DNA from: an uncultured Prolixibacteraceae bacterium
GTDB taxonomy: Bacteria; Bacteroidota; Bacteroidia; Bacteroidales; Prolixibacteraceae
Direction: 5' to 3'
Assembly: GCA_937915865.1 (NCBI GenBank)
Contig: CALGIG010000106.1
Coordinates: forward strand, 19,025-83,024
Length of the DNA stretch: 64,000 bases
The position numbers were made by a program, and so were the translations under genes. Below the pieces are notes generated by a model. It did not search any database. It was not told where the DNA came from and was given only the letters and a program-made list of their open reading frames with translations. Positions 18,846 to 28,912 of this stretch are shown piece after piece; positions within the stretch are counted from its first letter, which is position 1; every line of letters begins with the position of its first letter.

Positions 18846-20651
18846 ATGAAAAAGCTATTAATAAAAATATCAATACTGGCAGCAATGTGCATTTCGTCTG
18901 TATCTTGCTCCGACTTTTTGGAAACAACCCCCAATGATTATTCTTCTACCGGATTTTACCAGTCTGAAGCAGCTGTAAAAACTGGTGTTTCAGGAGTCTA
19001 CAATTCCATTTACATCGATATGGGATACCTTTGTCCATTCAACGTATATATGGAACATTATACAGGGTTAGCCATGGAACGTGCTGAAAACAGTACTATT
19101 GGCGCTGGTGGCACACTCAATCCCGACAATGCTGCAATACAAACATGGTGGACTTCACTTTATAAAATCGTTGCACGTGCCAATTCGTTAATCAGTGGGG
19201 CCGAACCATACTTATCTTCCCTGGGCGGCAAATCAAAACAATACCTGGCCGAAGCAAAAGTATTACGTGCTTACGCTTATTACAACCTGATTGCCACTTA
19301 TGGAGATGTTCCTTTTTTCGACAAACCAGTAACCGTAGACGAATATAAAGTTACCCGCACATCGAAAGTTACAATACTTGATTTTGTACTGGCACAGCTG
19401 GAAGAAGCTGCCGTTGATTTGCCGTGGATAGCTACTGAACGTGGACGGGTAGATAAAGCTGTCGCCTACGGACTTAAAGCCCGCGCTGCACTCCTGGGAG
19501 GAAGTTTAAACTACGACGGAAAAGCGAAAGACTATTTTACTGTTGCTGCTGCAGCAGCAAAATTGGTGATCGGACAACGAAAATTAGCTGCTAATTTCGA
19601 CGATTTATTCAACAAAACCGGACAGGCCAAAGCAGATGTTCGGAATGAAACGCTTTTTGAGTTGATGTATTCCGACCAGGGAACCAAGAAATTTCATGTT
19701 ATTGGTTTCGGTCAGGTTTCGAGGAACTATGGACAAACAGGTCGCCATCCTTCCGGATTGCTTGCCGATACTTATGAATGTACAGACGGACTTCGTATTG
19801 ATGAATCTCCGCTATATGATCCGAAAAACCCTGGGGCTAACCGCGACCCGCGTTTCAAAGCAACACTGTGGATGCATGGCGATACTGTTGTGGGTAATAC
19901 CAAGGGAACCGATGCAGGAAAAATTAAACTGGTATTGGATGCCTATAATCCAACTACCATGTTCTTTAATTACACTACTAATACATGGTATTCGGGCACC
20001 AATGCTGACATAAACAGCGCCGCTGCATGGACTAGTTTTGCCAATGCCGGTCTGGGATATATGTGGCGTAAATTCAGCTACGAAACAGTTGAATCGATTA
20101 GTGCAACAACTTGCGATGTGCCATTAATGCGTTATGCTGAAGTTTTGCTTTCGTATGCCGAAGCAAAAATTGAACTGAATGAATTGGATCAAACGGTGTA
20201 CGATGCAATTAACCAGGTTCGCAATCGTTCAAAAATGCCAAATGTAGCTGCGTCCCGAATGGGGAGCCAGGATAAGATGCGTCAACTGGTTCGTCGCGAA
20301 CGTAAAGTTGAATTTGCTTTGGAAGGACTTCACTTTGTAGATATGCGCCGCTGGCAGATTGGTGACCTGGAAAATGAAGGACCAAGCTACGGATTTCCTG
20401 TAGCCTTGACCAAAGATTCGAAAGGATACCTGTTGACTGGAGGATATAAAGATGTTACTCCTGATATGGTACCTAACTTTAAAAAATCAGCACGCCACGA
20501 TTTGAACGACATTGCAAATTATGATGCCTTTAAATCCAAACTGAAGGCTCGCGATGTCAATCGTTTCTGGGATCCAAAGTTTGCTTTGTGGCCAATCCCA
20601 ACAGTGGAAAGAGACCGTAATCCTAATCTGGAACAAAACGAAGGATATTGA
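18846..20651 (+). CDS. SusD/RagB-family surface nutrient-binding lipoprotein
   Basis: The protein has 601 residues. The lipoprotein signal ends in SVSC (Cys21), followed by SDFLETTPNDYSS, typical of the family. Helical TPR-like repeats lie in the first half (YNLIATYGDVPFFDKPV). The usual C-terminal ending is present: REREVEFALEG-like RRERKVEFALEGLHFVDMRR, then LWPIPTVERDRNPNLEQNEG. It caps the SusC barrel and binds the substrate at the cell surface. The gene is complete and followed by a strong terminator, so the FAD-oxidoreductase gene downstream may have its own promoter or receive read-through. Confidence 0.93.
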   Translation: MKKLLIKISILAAMCISSVSCSDFLETTPNDYSSTGFYQSEAAVKTGVSGVYNSIYIDMGYLCPFNVYMEHYTGLAMERAENSTIGAGGTLNPDNAAIQTWWTSLYKIVARANSLISGAEPYLSSLGGKSKQYLAEAKVLRAYAYYNLIATYGDVPFFDKPVTVDEYKVTRTSKVTILDFVLAQLEEAAVDLPWIATERGRVDKAVAYGLKARAALLGGSLNYDGKAKDYFTVAAAAAKLVIGQRKLAANFDDLFNKTGQAKADVRNETLFELMYSDQGTKKFHVIGFGQVSRNYGQTGRHPSGLLADTYECTDGLRIDESPLYDPKNPGANRDPRFKATLWMHGDTVVGNTKGTDAGKIKLVLDAYNPTTMFFNYTTNTWYSGTNADINSAAAWTSFANAGLGYMWRKFSYETVESISATTCDVPLMRYAEVLLSYAEAKIELNELDQTVYDAINQVRNRSKMPNVAASRMGSQDKMRQLVRRERKVEFALEGLHFVDMRRWQIGDLENEGPSYGFPVALTKDSKGYLLTGGYKDVTPDMVPNFKKSARHDLNDIANYDAFKSKLKARDVNRFWDPKFALWPIPTVERDRNPNLEQNEGY

Positions 20652-20661
20652 TACTTTTTAT

Positions 20662-20709
20662 AACAGCAGGGTAAGAAGAGATTTCTCTCTTATCCCTGCT
20701 GTTTTTTTA
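20662..20709 (+). terminator. Strong terminator after susD
   Basis: AACAGCAGGGTAAGAAGAGA pairs imperfectly with TCTCTTATCCCTGCTGTT across a short loop and is followed by TTTTTTT. Confidence 0.8.
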
Positions 20710-20820
20710 TCTTAAAAAAACGTGTGTTCGATCTAAATATAGCTGTAATTCTCTGTAAATAAGACAATAATGTTTTTTGTTATGAGGATATATATTTTCA
20801 ACTAAGGTTAAAAAAAAATG

Positions 20821-20845
20821 ATAAGGTTTTGAAACCTTATTTTTT
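20821..20845 (+). terminator. Small hairpin with T-run between susD and the FAD-oxidoreductase gene
   Basis: ATAAGGTTT, loop TG, AAACCTTAT, then TTTTT. It lies in the middle of the 20652-20982 gap, 112 nt past the first terminator. The role is uncertain: second terminator or leader hairpin. Confidence 0.45.
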
Positions 20846-20982
20846 GAATTCTACCTTAGTAGAAATTCCAGACACAAGTATTTTAACCTTATTAATTTGC
20901 AGTATTTCAGTCATAAGTAATATACTCTTACATCGAACTCCCCTTAAAATAGCCGGTATTTCCAAGTAAATTTACATTGAAT

Positions 20983-22698
20983 ATGAAACGTAGAAGTTTT
21001 CTGTCATCGATATCAATCGGGAGTGGAGGGATTCTGCTTGCATCTCCCTCTATAGCACAAATGGCTCCAGCTATTCATTCTGAAACGAAAAGAAGTGCAG
21101 AACAATTACAGGCAGATGTGATTATTGCAGGAGGTGGTATGGGTGCTTGTGCTGCCGCTTTGGCCGCTTGTCGCAATGGGATGCGCGTAATCCTTACTGA
21201 AGAAACAGAATGGATTGGCGGTCAGGTTTCCCAGCAAGGCGTTCCTCCGGATGAACATCCATGGATTGAATCACATGGGGCGCCAGCTTCGTACCGCGTA
21301 TATCGGAAGCGTGTCCGTGATTACTACAAACGGAATTATCCGCTGACAGCCGATGCAAAAAATCGGGAAAACCTGAATCCAGGAGATGGATCGGTTTCAC
21401 TCCTTTGCCACGAACCGCTGGTTACGGTAGCTGTACTCACAGAAATGTTGATGCCTTTTATCAGCGCTGGTAAATTGACTATCCTGACTGAATGTAAAAT
21501 CAAGTCGGCCGATGTGGATGGCGACATGGTAAAAGCGGTGGAAGCTTATAACCGAAAAACAAACCAGTCTGTTATTTTAAATGCTCCTTATTTTGTCGAT
21601 GCTACAGAATGTGGCGATTTGCTTCCGTTAACCGGCGCTGAGTATATTACCGGTACCGAGTCAAAAAGCCAGACTGGAGAATTACATGCCCCGGAAATAG
21701 CCAATCCAAAAAACAATCAGGCTTTTACGCTTTGTTTTGCTATGGATTACCAACCAGGTGCAAATAATGTCATTGATCGTCCAATAGACTATAATTTCTG
21801 GAGTACCTATGTCCCCAAAATGGATAAACCATGGTCAGGCCGGTTACTAAGTCTTACCTATTCCAACCCGAGCACCCTTCAGCCCAAAGAACTGGGATTT
21901 CATCCGGAAGGCATAAGTACAGGAAATAAGCTAAACTTATGGCTTTACCGAAGAATTATCAATAAAGGCAATTTTATTCCGGGAACCTACAATGGAGATA
22001 TCACGATTGTAAACTGGCCGCAAAACGATTATCTGCTGGGCAACATTATCGACGTAAGCGAAAAAGAATTTCAGAAACATGTAAACGGGGCCCGGCAACT
22101 TAATTTGTCGCTGTTTTACTGGTTACAAACCGAAGCCCCTCGCCCCGATGGCGGACATGGATGGCCTGGTTTACGCCTGCGTGGCGATGTTATGGGTACA
22201 GAGGATGGCATGGCCAAATACCCCTACATTCGAGAAGCCCGAAGGATTAAAGCCGTATTTACTGTTCTGGAAGAACATGTAGGAGCCGAAAACCGTCGGC
22301 TTGTTGCAGGAGAAACGGAAGGTAAAAAAGCAGCTGACTTTTACGACAGTGTGGGAACAGGTTATTATCACATTGATTTACACCCTAGTTGTCAAGGGAA
22401 TAACTATATCGATTTTGGTTCTCTACCCTACCAGATTCCATTGGGAGCTTTGTTGCCCCAACGGGTGGACAACTTACTGCCGGCCAATAAAAACATTGGG
22501 ACAACGCATATTACCAACGGTTGTTACCGCGAACATCCTGTGGAATGGAGTATCGGCGAAGCTGTTGGTATGCTTGTAGCTTTTGCCCAAACCAAGAAAG
22601 TGCCGCCTAGGGCAATTCGTGAACGGAAGGACCTGCTCACCGAATTCCAGTCACTGATTCGCACACAAGGATTGGAAACCCGCTGGCCAAACGGTTAA
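20983..22698 (+). CDS. Exported FAD-dependent oxidoreductase (FAD_oxidored family)
   Basis: The protein has 571 residues from the ATG at 20983. The N-terminus MKRRSFLSSISIGSGG resembles a twin-arginine-like or Sec signal (KRRSF), so the protein is probably exported with cofactor. A dinucleotide-binding motif, VIIAGGGMGACAAALAA, lies at about residues 46-62, followed by EETEWIGGQVSQQG, a hallmark of this family. A second glycine-rich block and HLHPSCQG-like DLHPSCQGNN lie near the C-terminus. Its place behind SusC/SusD suggests it oxidises the imported carbohydrate or a derivative. The substrate is not known. Confidence 0.8.
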   Translation: MKRRSFLSSISIGSGGILLASPSIAQMAPAIHSETKRSAEQLQADVIIAGGGMGACAAALAACRNGMRVILTEETEWIGGQVSQQGVPPDEHPWIESHGAPASYRVYRKRVRDYYKRNYPLTADAKNRENLNPGDGSVSLLCHEPLVTVAVLTEMLMPFISAGKLTILTECKIKSADVDGDMVKAVEAYNRKTNQSVILNAPYFVDATECGDLLPLTGAEYITGTESKSQTGELHAPEIANPKNNQAFTLCFAMDYQPGANNVIDRPIDYNFWSTYVPKMDKPWSGRLLSLTYSNPSTLQPKELGFHPEGISTGNKLNLWLYRRIINKGNFIPGTYNGDITIVNWPQNDYLLGNIIDVSEKEFQKHVNGARQLNLSLFYWLQTEAPRPDGGHGWPGLRLRGDVMGTEDGMAKYPYIREARRIKAVFTVLEEHVGAENRRLVAGETEGKKAADFYDSVGTGYYHIDLHPSCQGNNYIDFGSLPYQIPLGALLPQRVDNLLPANKNIGTTHITNGCYREHPVEWSIGEAVGMLVAFAQTKKVPPRAIRERKDLLTEFQSLIRTQGLETRWPNG

Positions 22699-22889
22699 AA
22701 TAAACAGCATTAGGGAAAATCCGTTTTGTTGGTTTATTTAATCTATAGCCGGGATAGTGAAAATTTATTCTGATCATTGCCGATGTTTAAATACGTGAGT
22801 TACCTTAGCCAAAGGCATATTGGTAAATGATTTGGTTGGTTAACTGCAACTGGTAACTCTTGAACCCAGCTAAAATTAGCATCCGATGA

Positions 22890-23456
22890 TCAGAATATTT
22901 TTTTACTGGCAGAACTTGCCTGAATCAGTTTTTCGAGCCTTGAAAAGCGCGTAGCCTCCTGCTTAGCGTCCATTACATAATACATGGCTGTTCGCTTATA
23001 CGATTGTGAAAGGTTCGAGAAAAACTCCCAGGCAACAGCATTTGCGCGAAACCGGGCTTCCAGTTCGGGCGAAAATTGCTCTGGCTTGTTCTCATAACTA
23101 TATACTCCCGACTTAGCTTCCGAACGTTTTTCGTAGGCTGCCAGTCCGGCGGGTTTCATACGGTTTTGCTTTATCAGCGTTTCCACTTTGTTGATGTTTA
23201 CCTCGCTCCAGTTACTTTTCGGATTACGCTGTGTAAACCTGATGCAGTAGCTTTCCTCGTTAATCGATTTTCGAATCCCATCAATCCATCCAAAGCACAA
23301 CGCTTCGTCAACCGAGTCCGACCAGTTCATGCTTGGGTTACCCGTCGATACTTTGTAATAACCTACCAAAACTTCTTTTTCGGTCTGGTGATTCTCTTCA
23401 AGCCAGGTATGAAATTCTTCGGTATTTTTAAAAAATATAGGTGTTGCCATGCTCAT
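22890..23456 (-). CDS. YdeI/OmpD-associated family protein
   Basis: The protein has 188 residues and starts at the ATG at 23456; a second ATG lies two codons in. It contains LVGYYKVSTGNPSMNWSDSV, EALCFGWIDGIRKSI and YCIRFTQRNPKSNWSEVN, the core of the YdeI/OmpD-associated family. The C-terminus WEFFSNLSQSYKRTAMYYVM, then KQEATRFSRLEKLI, also fits. The family's biochemical role is poorly defined; members are linked to bacteriocin or peptide resistance in enterobacteria. It starts 4 nt after the stop of the beta-lactamase-like gene, so the two are likely cotranscribed. Confidence 0.8.
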   Translation of the reverse strand: MSMATPIFFKNTEEFHTWLEENHQTEKEVLVGYYKVSTGNPSMNWSDSVDEALCFGWIDGIRKSINEESYCIRFTQRNPKSNWSEVNINKVETLIKQNRMKPAGLAAYEKRSEAKSGVYSYENKPEQFSPELEARFRANAVAWEFFSNLSQSYKRTAMYYVMDAKQEATRFSRLEKLIQASSASKKIF

Positions 23457-23460
23457 TAGT

Positions 23461-25017
23461 TTATTCAGTCATTCGGACGAAATCGAGATCGTGGAAATCA
23501 TAACTAAAGTCGGTAAGCGGCGAAATAGCTTTCATTGTAAAACCTTGAGCTCTTCCATCAGTATCCAGGTTGAACGAAACAAAAGCATCAGCTTTCATCC
23601 TCCTTAAAGTCCATTTCACTACAAAGGTATTTCCTTTATAAAAATACATAGTTCCATTCAATTTAGGCGACCGCTCTGCCTGAAACCAAAGTTTGCCGTT
23701 TTTTTCGGTAATCGTAACTTTTCCCAACCACTTGTCAGCATAATTTCCGGCATACAGTTTCAAATCAGGTCGTACTCCTGAAGCAATAACCTTGTCAATC
23801 TCCGCATTAATTTTTGCCGAAAGTTTTTCATCTTCTTTCAATGATTTGGTCATCAGGGTATCCAGTTTCGTTACCCAATCTTCAGCCTGGATACCCAGGT
23901 ACGAATCTTTAATTGTATTGGATATGGCCGAAAATGCCGCTCCAATTTCCTGATTGGTAAGTACAATTATCCCAAGTTTCAACTCGGGCAGAAGAGTTAC
24001 TTGTGTAACCATTCCTTCCAAACCACCAGTGTGTGCAACCTGTTTGGTGCCATTTATGTCGTTTAACCGCCAACCTAGACCATACGCATTAAAATGACTG
24101 TTATACTTGTCTTTTCCCAAAGGCATATTGGTTTGCGGGCTCCACATTTCCCTTTGGGCAGCTTCGCTAAAGAGCTGTTTTTCTTTATTCGTGCCATATT
24201 TACCTTTATCAAGCTGGCAAATTACCCACTTGCCCAAATCGTTAATGCTCGAATAAATACCTCCTGCCGAACATTGTCCCATTCTCATTTCGCTGTGGCC
24301 GGTTACCTGAAGTTTGCCGTCAACCTCGCTGTGTCCGTCTATCACATTGGTTTTGTCTTTTAGCCTGGAGTACTGAGCTGCCGAGCGGTACATTCCAAGT
24401 GGCTTCATTATTCGTTCCTCAACAAAATTTTCCCAGTTAGTTCCCGAAACCCGTGTAACCACTTCACCAGCCACCATGTAAAGTAAATTGTCGTAATCAT
24501 ATTTGGTCCTGAATGGTGAAACCTGTTTCAGAAAACGAAGGTTATAAATGATGTCTTTAATTGTAAAATTTGCTGAATCGGGCCATATCATTAAATCGCC
24601 TGCCCCCAGGCCAAGGCCGCTTCGGTGGGTAAGCAAATCGCGGATGGTAAAATCTTCGGTAACGTACGAATTATATAACCTGAATTCAGGAATGTACTTG
24701 ATTACTTTATCGTCCCACGACAGCTTTTTTTCGTCAACCAAAATAGCCAGGGTTGCTGCTGTAAACGCTTTACTGTTCGATGCAATGCCGAATAAGGTAT
24801 TTTCGTCAACAGGTTTGCCGGTTTTGATGGAGCTTACCCCGTAGCCTTTCGAATGAACAATTTGGCCATCTTTCACAACCAATACAGCAATTCCCGGCAC
24901 ATGAAAGGTTTTCATGGTATGGTCAACCAATTTGTCGATTTTGTCAGAACTTATGGGTTGCGATAGCCCTGAAAAAGTGAATAAAACAGAAAAAAGTAAC
25001 AGGAAAAAATTCTTCAT
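23461..25017 (-). CDS. Periplasmic serine hydrolase of the class C beta-lactamase / Pab87-like family
   Basis: The protein has 518 residues with a signal peptide ending near LSQP. SNSK (Ser80-Lys83) is the SxxK motif. YDN within KYDYDNLLYMVAGEV is the YxN motif. HTGG is the third motif. Together they mark a penicillin-binding-protein fold. A C-terminal domain of about 110 residues with KLYAGNYADKWLGKVTIT resembles the DUF3471-type lipocalin domain found in such peptidases. It likely acts on D-amino-acid peptides or esters, not specifically on antibiotics. It is first in a minus-strand pair with the YdeI-like gene. Confidence 0.87.
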   Translation of the reverse strand: MKNFFLLLFSVLFTFSGLSQPISSDKIDKLVDHTMKTFHVPGIAVLVVKDGQIVHSKGYGVSSIKTGKPVDENTLFGIASNSKAFTAATLAILVDEKKLSWDDKVIKYIPEFRLYNSYVTEDFTIRDLLTHRSGLGLGAGDLMIWPDSANFTIKDIIYNLRFLKQVSPFRTKYDYDNLLYMVAGEVVTRVSGTNWENFVEERIMKPLGMYRSAAQYSRLKDKTNVIDGHSEVDGKLQVTGHSEMRMGQCSAGGIYSSINDLGKWVICQLDKGKYGTNKEKQLFSEAAQREMWSPQTNMPLGKDKYNSHFNAYGLGWRLNDINGTKQVAHTGGLEGMVTQVTLLPELKLGIIVLTNQEIGAAFSAISNTIKDSYLGIQAEDWVTKLDTLMTKSLKEDEKLSAKINAEIDKVIASGVRPDLKLYAGNYADKWLGKVTITEKNGKLWFQAERSPKLNGTMYFYKGNTFVVKWTLRRMKADAFVSFNLDTDGRAQGFTMKAISPLTDFSYDFHDLDFVRMTE

Positions 25018-25062
25018 GTCTTAGAATTTGGAATAGGGCAATTTACGAAAAATGTCCATTGT

Positions 25063-25100
25063 ACAAAAAAAAGCCTCCGGCATTTGTATGCAGGAGGCTT
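25063..25100 (-). terminator. Terminator of the HEAT/DUF1080 gene
   Basis: AAGCCTCC and GGAGGCTT enclose a second short stem, GCAT/ATGC. On the minus strand the hairpin is followed by eight T residues. Confidence 0.75.
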
Positions 25101-25194
25101 GGTCTTATCAAATTTATTTAGTTTGGGTTTCAAAAAAAGTGTTCAGTAATCAGTCTCACAGTTTGCAGTATTAATCATTGTGGTTGAATACCAA

Positions 25195-25361
25195 GGGAAT
25201 CGCGTTTAGAATTTTGAAAATGTTTTTTAGTATTTCTCTCTATACTGAAACTCACTCCGGTCCTCGCGAGGCTCGGACTTCCCCCTCTCTTTTTTTGAAG
25301 AGAGGGGGGTAGGGGGTGAGTACGCGATTATTTTAACAATTTTTGTCTAAATGCGATTCCC
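25195..25361. repeat. Nested inverted-repeat element between two minus-strand genes
   Basis: The outer arms are GGGAATCGCGTTTAG (25195-25209) and CTAAATGCGATTCCC (25347-25361). The inner part, 25250-25321, runs from ACTCAC to GTGAGT and encloses CCCCCTCTCT pairing with AGAGAGGGGGG. The inner part matches the element at 36266-36350. It is a compact non-coding palindromic element filling most of the 367-bp gap. Confidence 0.7.
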
Positions 25362-25384
25362 CTGAGACTGAAAACTGCGACTTT

Positions 25385-28300
25385 CTACAATTCTTTTATA
25401 CGGATATTCCTGAATTTCAGGTTTGAACCATGACCAAGGAATCCGATATAACCTTTGTGGCGTTGTAATCCCGGATGATTTTTGTGATCAGCGGTTCCAT
25501 TCTTACTGGCTTCTGCCATATTGCCGTCAACAATTACTGTTCCGTTCAGTGTAACTTTAATGTCGTCGCCTTTAACCCAGATTTCTTCGGTGTTCCACTC
25601 GCCAACAGGTTTCAGAAATTCGCGTTTGGCAGGAATAATGCCATAAACCGAACCGTGATACTGGTAAGGTTGCAGGTCTTTGTAAATGTCGGCAGTATTG
25701 TCTAATACCTGAATTTCTTTTCCTACATAAGCAACATCGCCTTCGAGAGGGGCATGGATACCGACACCGTTATTTGCTCCTGGTGTTAACTGGAATTCTA
25801 ACCGCAGAATGAAATCGGAATATTCTTTTGCAGTATAAATATTTCCGTGTCCGCCTTCTTTGGGGCTAACTACAATTTCTCCATTTTCGGCTGTGTAGTC
25901 AATTTTGTCACCTTGCCAGTTGTCGAGGTTTTTACCATTGAAAAGCAATTGGAACCCTTCGTTTTTTTCCTGATCATTTAACTGAGTTTCTTCGGTATTC
26001 AGTTCTTTGACGTAAATATTGCGGAATGCTAAATCGGTTCCATGAGCCTGCAATTCAATAGCATCCTGTGCAAAAATCGGTAGGTTGCGGTCCCAGTAAT
26101 TTTCCATCACTACATTGTCAACAACTAAAATGCCATTAAGGTAAACTGTTACCCGTTCTCCAACCATTTTGATGCGGAAAGTATTCCAGTCGCCAATGGC
26201 ATTGTCGGCCAAAACAAGTGGTTTACTTATGTTTTTCTGATTATTGTACAATCCGCCCGAACCAACCTGGGCGCCCACATCAACGCGCGAAGTATCCCAA
26301 ATCTGAACCTGTGGCGTACCACGCAGGTAAATTCCGCTGTCGCCGTTTTTGGTAATCCTCCAGTCTACAACCATCTCAAAATCGCCGTATTGTTTTACTG
26401 TACACAGGTTGTCTCCTTTGCCGTTAAACACAATGCAACCATCTTTTACCGACCAGTTTGTCAGCATCTTTTCATCTGCTACTTTCTGTTCCTTAGCTAG
26501 TTCTTCCGGTTTCATTTTGGCGCGCAGTATCGGATTTTTCACCAACCCATGCCAGCCGCTTAGGTCTTTCCCGTTGAAAATGCTGACAAAACCTTTTTCT
26601 TTTGGCATTTTTTCGAGGTATTCGCGAACATCAATCACATCGTATTGGCTATCCTGACCTGACATTTTACCCATCACCTTTTTCAGAACGTCGGCTACAA
26701 ATTCGCCTGTCAAACCATTTTTCTTTCCTGAGGAAGGTAAGGCAAGCCCTTTAGCTGTTGATGCAGCAACTCCGCTCAACTCCGGATCGTCGAGGTAATT
26801 CGAAACAAACACCAATGCAAGGAATGTTTTTATTGGACGTGTAGCCTGAATAACTGCTTCCTTTTCGTCAACCGAAGTACATTCAGGCATTAATTTTTCG
26901 ATCATCAGCAATTTCTGGTCATCAGGCAAGGCCGAGCTCAAAGTAATCCGGATATATGATTTGAGGGCGTTGGCGCGGTATTGTTTCATTTCAGGATTGG
27001 TAAAAACAGCAAATAAATGCGGGGCTGCTTTGGCATCGGTCCAGTTCGAGAGCGAAACAAATGCAGCTTCACGCTCAGAGGCACTTCCGTTTTTCAACAG
27101 GTTGGCAACTGTTTTCAAGGCTTTGGGGTCGTTGAGCGACGATAAAACCGGGATGAATTTTTCGGTTTGTCCACCTTTCTGAATTTCGTCAAGCACCAAT
27201 CTCGTATCTGGTTTTGTTACTCCTGAATAAAGGGCAATCAACGCGTGTTGTATATTTTCAATCGCTGTTTTGTCCGACGATTTTTTCAATGCGTCAATCA
27301 ATGCGGGAGCATTTTCGGCTTTGGCAACAGTGGCAAGTGCAGTAAGAGCAGCTCCTTTAATTTCGGCATTGCCCGATTCGGCGAACTTCATCATAGCGTC
27401 GAATGTGTCGGTTGTGCGGCGTGCCCCCAAAACATGAATTAATACCACTTTTGCCGCATCGCTGGCCGAGGCTAACTGAGCCGAAACTAAACTGGTTTCT
27501 TTTGCTGATGTAGTATTTAGCAATGCAGCTTCAATTTCAGCAAACTCGCCGGCATCTTTGGCTTTTTTCAGTTGGTCGAGCAAAGTTGGAACTGCTTTGG
27601 CTTTCTGGTTGTGGGCAAGAGAACGTATTGCCTCGGTGCGAACGTCCTGGTTTTCCGAATTCAGAGCAGGAAGAATGGCTTTCGTCAAAACTTCTGGCTC
27701 GGGTTGACCGGCAAGGAAATGGATAATTTCGGCCTGAGTTTCGGCTGGGGCTTTTTTGATGGCTGCAATCCACGACGCTACATTGGCCGGTGTTAGTTGT
27801 TTAGCTGCATTCAGAAGAACTGCATTTCTGTAAACTTTGTTTTTATTCTGAATTTCTTTCAGGAACAAACCGTTATTGCCAAAACCAGGAATAGCCAATG
27901 CCGAAGAGCGATAAACCAATTGATTATTGGCTGTACAGTTTTTCAGCACTGTTGCCCCAATCTGGTTGGCCAGTTTTGTTTCGCCCAGTTGGGATAAACG
28001 GGTAGCATACTGAATATAGGCAACCATCGTTTCTGCATAGTCATATTGATATTTTGCTGTTTTAGCAGCTGCATCGAATGTTGCGAAAGAAGATTTTCCG
28101 CCAATTTCGGCCAGCGATGCGTACACATGTTTCAGTAATGCTACTTTAACCGATTTAGTTAATCCAATCAGGAAACTTTCGGCTGGCTGGTATTTCATCA
28201 TACCCAGCTCTTTGACCATCGAGAGCAATTGCTGGTCTTTTTTATCCTGAGCGGCCTTCAGAATCTGTTTTGCGGCCTCAGGTGTACCGATGCTGTACAA

Positions 28301-28768
28301 TGCGGCTAAAGCTGGTTCGTATAAATCAGCCGAATTCAGGTAAGCTTCCATCGCGGCTACCGTTTCGGCGCCACCACAATATTGCAAACGGCGAATGAAA
28401 AAAGCTTTCACCTCTTTGTCGGTGGCTTTTTGCAAAGCTGCCAAAATTGAGCTTTCAACCAGTTTGCGCTCGGTTTCGCGATTAGGCGCTCCGGCGTATT
28501 GGGCAAGGCTTTCCAATGCCATGCGAGCCTGCGTGTCGTTGCCTGTTCCAGGAGGAACAATCATGTCGCAGAATTTAGCAATGCCCTGCGCGCCAGTTGA
28601 GATTATTTCAACCATTATTTTAGCGGTGTGGTCACCGTTTTGTGCCGGGAACTGTGCCAACGCATCAGCTACCTTGGTTTCCAGCCTGCGGTTGTCCTGC
28701 GCAAACGAAGGAACAGCCAGGAACAGCGCCAGAAAAACGATCAGTATATTTGTTATTCGTTTTATCAT
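25385..28768 (-). CDS. Large HEAT-repeat protein with two DUF1080 (3-keto-glycoside hydrolase-like) domains
   Basis: The protein has 1127 residues with a signal peptide ending near SFAQ. Residues about 30-690 are HEAT/armadillo-like helical repeats. Residues about 715-920 are a first DUF1080 domain (FVSIFNGKDLSGW, GDSGIYLRGTPQVQIWDT). Residues about 935-1127 are a second (FQLLFNGKNLDNW, ANNGVGIHAPLEG, HKGYIGFLGHGSNLKFRNI). DUF1080 proteins have a concanavalin-like sandwich, and some have been shown to split 3-keto-glycosides. The Gfo/Idh/MocA oxidoreductase encoded upstream is the expected partner that makes 3-keto sugars. The HEAT scaffold may organise the complex; that is inference. Confidence 0.85.
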   Translation of the reverse strand: MIKRITNILIVFLALFLAVPSFAQDNRRLETKVADALAQFPAQNGDHTAKIMVEIISTGAQGIAKFCDMIVPPGTGNDTQARMALESLAQYAGAPNRETERKLVESSILAALQKATDKEVKAFFIRRLQYCGGAETVAAMEAYLNSADLYEPALAALYSIGTPEAAKQILKAAQDKKDQQLLSMVKELGMMKYQPAESFLIGLTKSVKVALLKHVYASLAEIGGKSSFATFDAAAKTAKYQYDYAETMVAYIQYATRLSQLGETKLANQIGATVLKNCTANNQLVYRSSALAIPGFGNNGLFLKEIQNKNKVYRNAVLLNAAKQLTPANVASWIAAIKKAPAETQAEIIHFLAGQPEPEVLTKAILPALNSENQDVRTEAIRSLAHNQKAKAVPTLLDQLKKAKDAGEFAEIEAALLNTTSAKETSLVSAQLASASDAAKVVLIHVLGARRTTDTFDAMMKFAESGNAEIKGAALTALATVAKAENAPALIDALKKSSDKTAIENIQHALIALYSGVTKPDTRLVLDEIQKGGQTEKFIPVLSSLNDPKALKTVANLLKNGSASEREAAFVSLSNWTDAKAAPHLFAVFTNPEMKQYRANALKSYIRITLSSALPDDQKLLMIEKLMPECTSVDEKEAVIQATRPIKTFLALVFVSNYLDDPELSGVAASTAKGLALPSSGKKNGLTGEFVADVLKKVMGKMSGQDSQYDVIDVREYLEKMPKEKGFVSIFNGKDLSGWHGLVKNPILRAKMKPEELAKEQKVADEKMLTNWSVKDGCIVFNGKGDNLCTVKQYGDFEMVVDWRITKNGDSGIYLRGTPQVQIWDTSRVDVGAQVGSGGLYNNQKNISKPLVLADNAIGDWNTFRIKMVGERVTVYLNGILVVDNVVMENYWDRNLPIFAQDAIELQAHGTDLAFRNIYVKELNTEETQLNDQEKNEGFQLLFNGKNLDNWQGDKIDYTAENGEIVVSPKEGGHGNIYTAKEYSDFILRLEFQLTPGANNGVGIHAPLEGDVAYVGKEIQVLDNTADIYKDLQPYQYHGSVYGIIPAKREFLKPVGEWNTEEIWVKGDDIKVTLNGTVIVDGNMAEASKNGTADHKNHPGLQRHKGYIGFLGHGSNLKFRNIRIKEL

Positions 28769-28789
28769 TTGTTTGGGTTTTTAAGCTCC

Positions 28790-28912
28790 ATCCAAACCTC
28801 TCCCCTAAGGGTGAGGCTTCAGAAAAAGCCTGTTATTTATTAATTTCACTTTCTCTCAAAACTTTTGCCTTTTTAATCCCTCCATTTCGGGGAGGGCTTG
28901 GGTGGGGCTATT
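28790..28912. repeat. Two facing copies of the CTCCCC repeat inside an operon
   Basis: CCAAACCTCTCCCCTAAGGG lies near 28794-28813 and GGGGAGGGCTTGGGTGGGGC near 28890-28909. They are inverted relative to each other and separate two minus-strand genes. The same family is at 6334-6543 and 35331-35482. Confidence 0.65.

Noticed and set aside
23461..25017. Antibiotic-resistance beta-lactamase
   Set aside because: The SxxK/YxN/HxG motifs are shared with many peptidases and esterases, and the extra C-terminal domain points to a Pab87-like peptidase.
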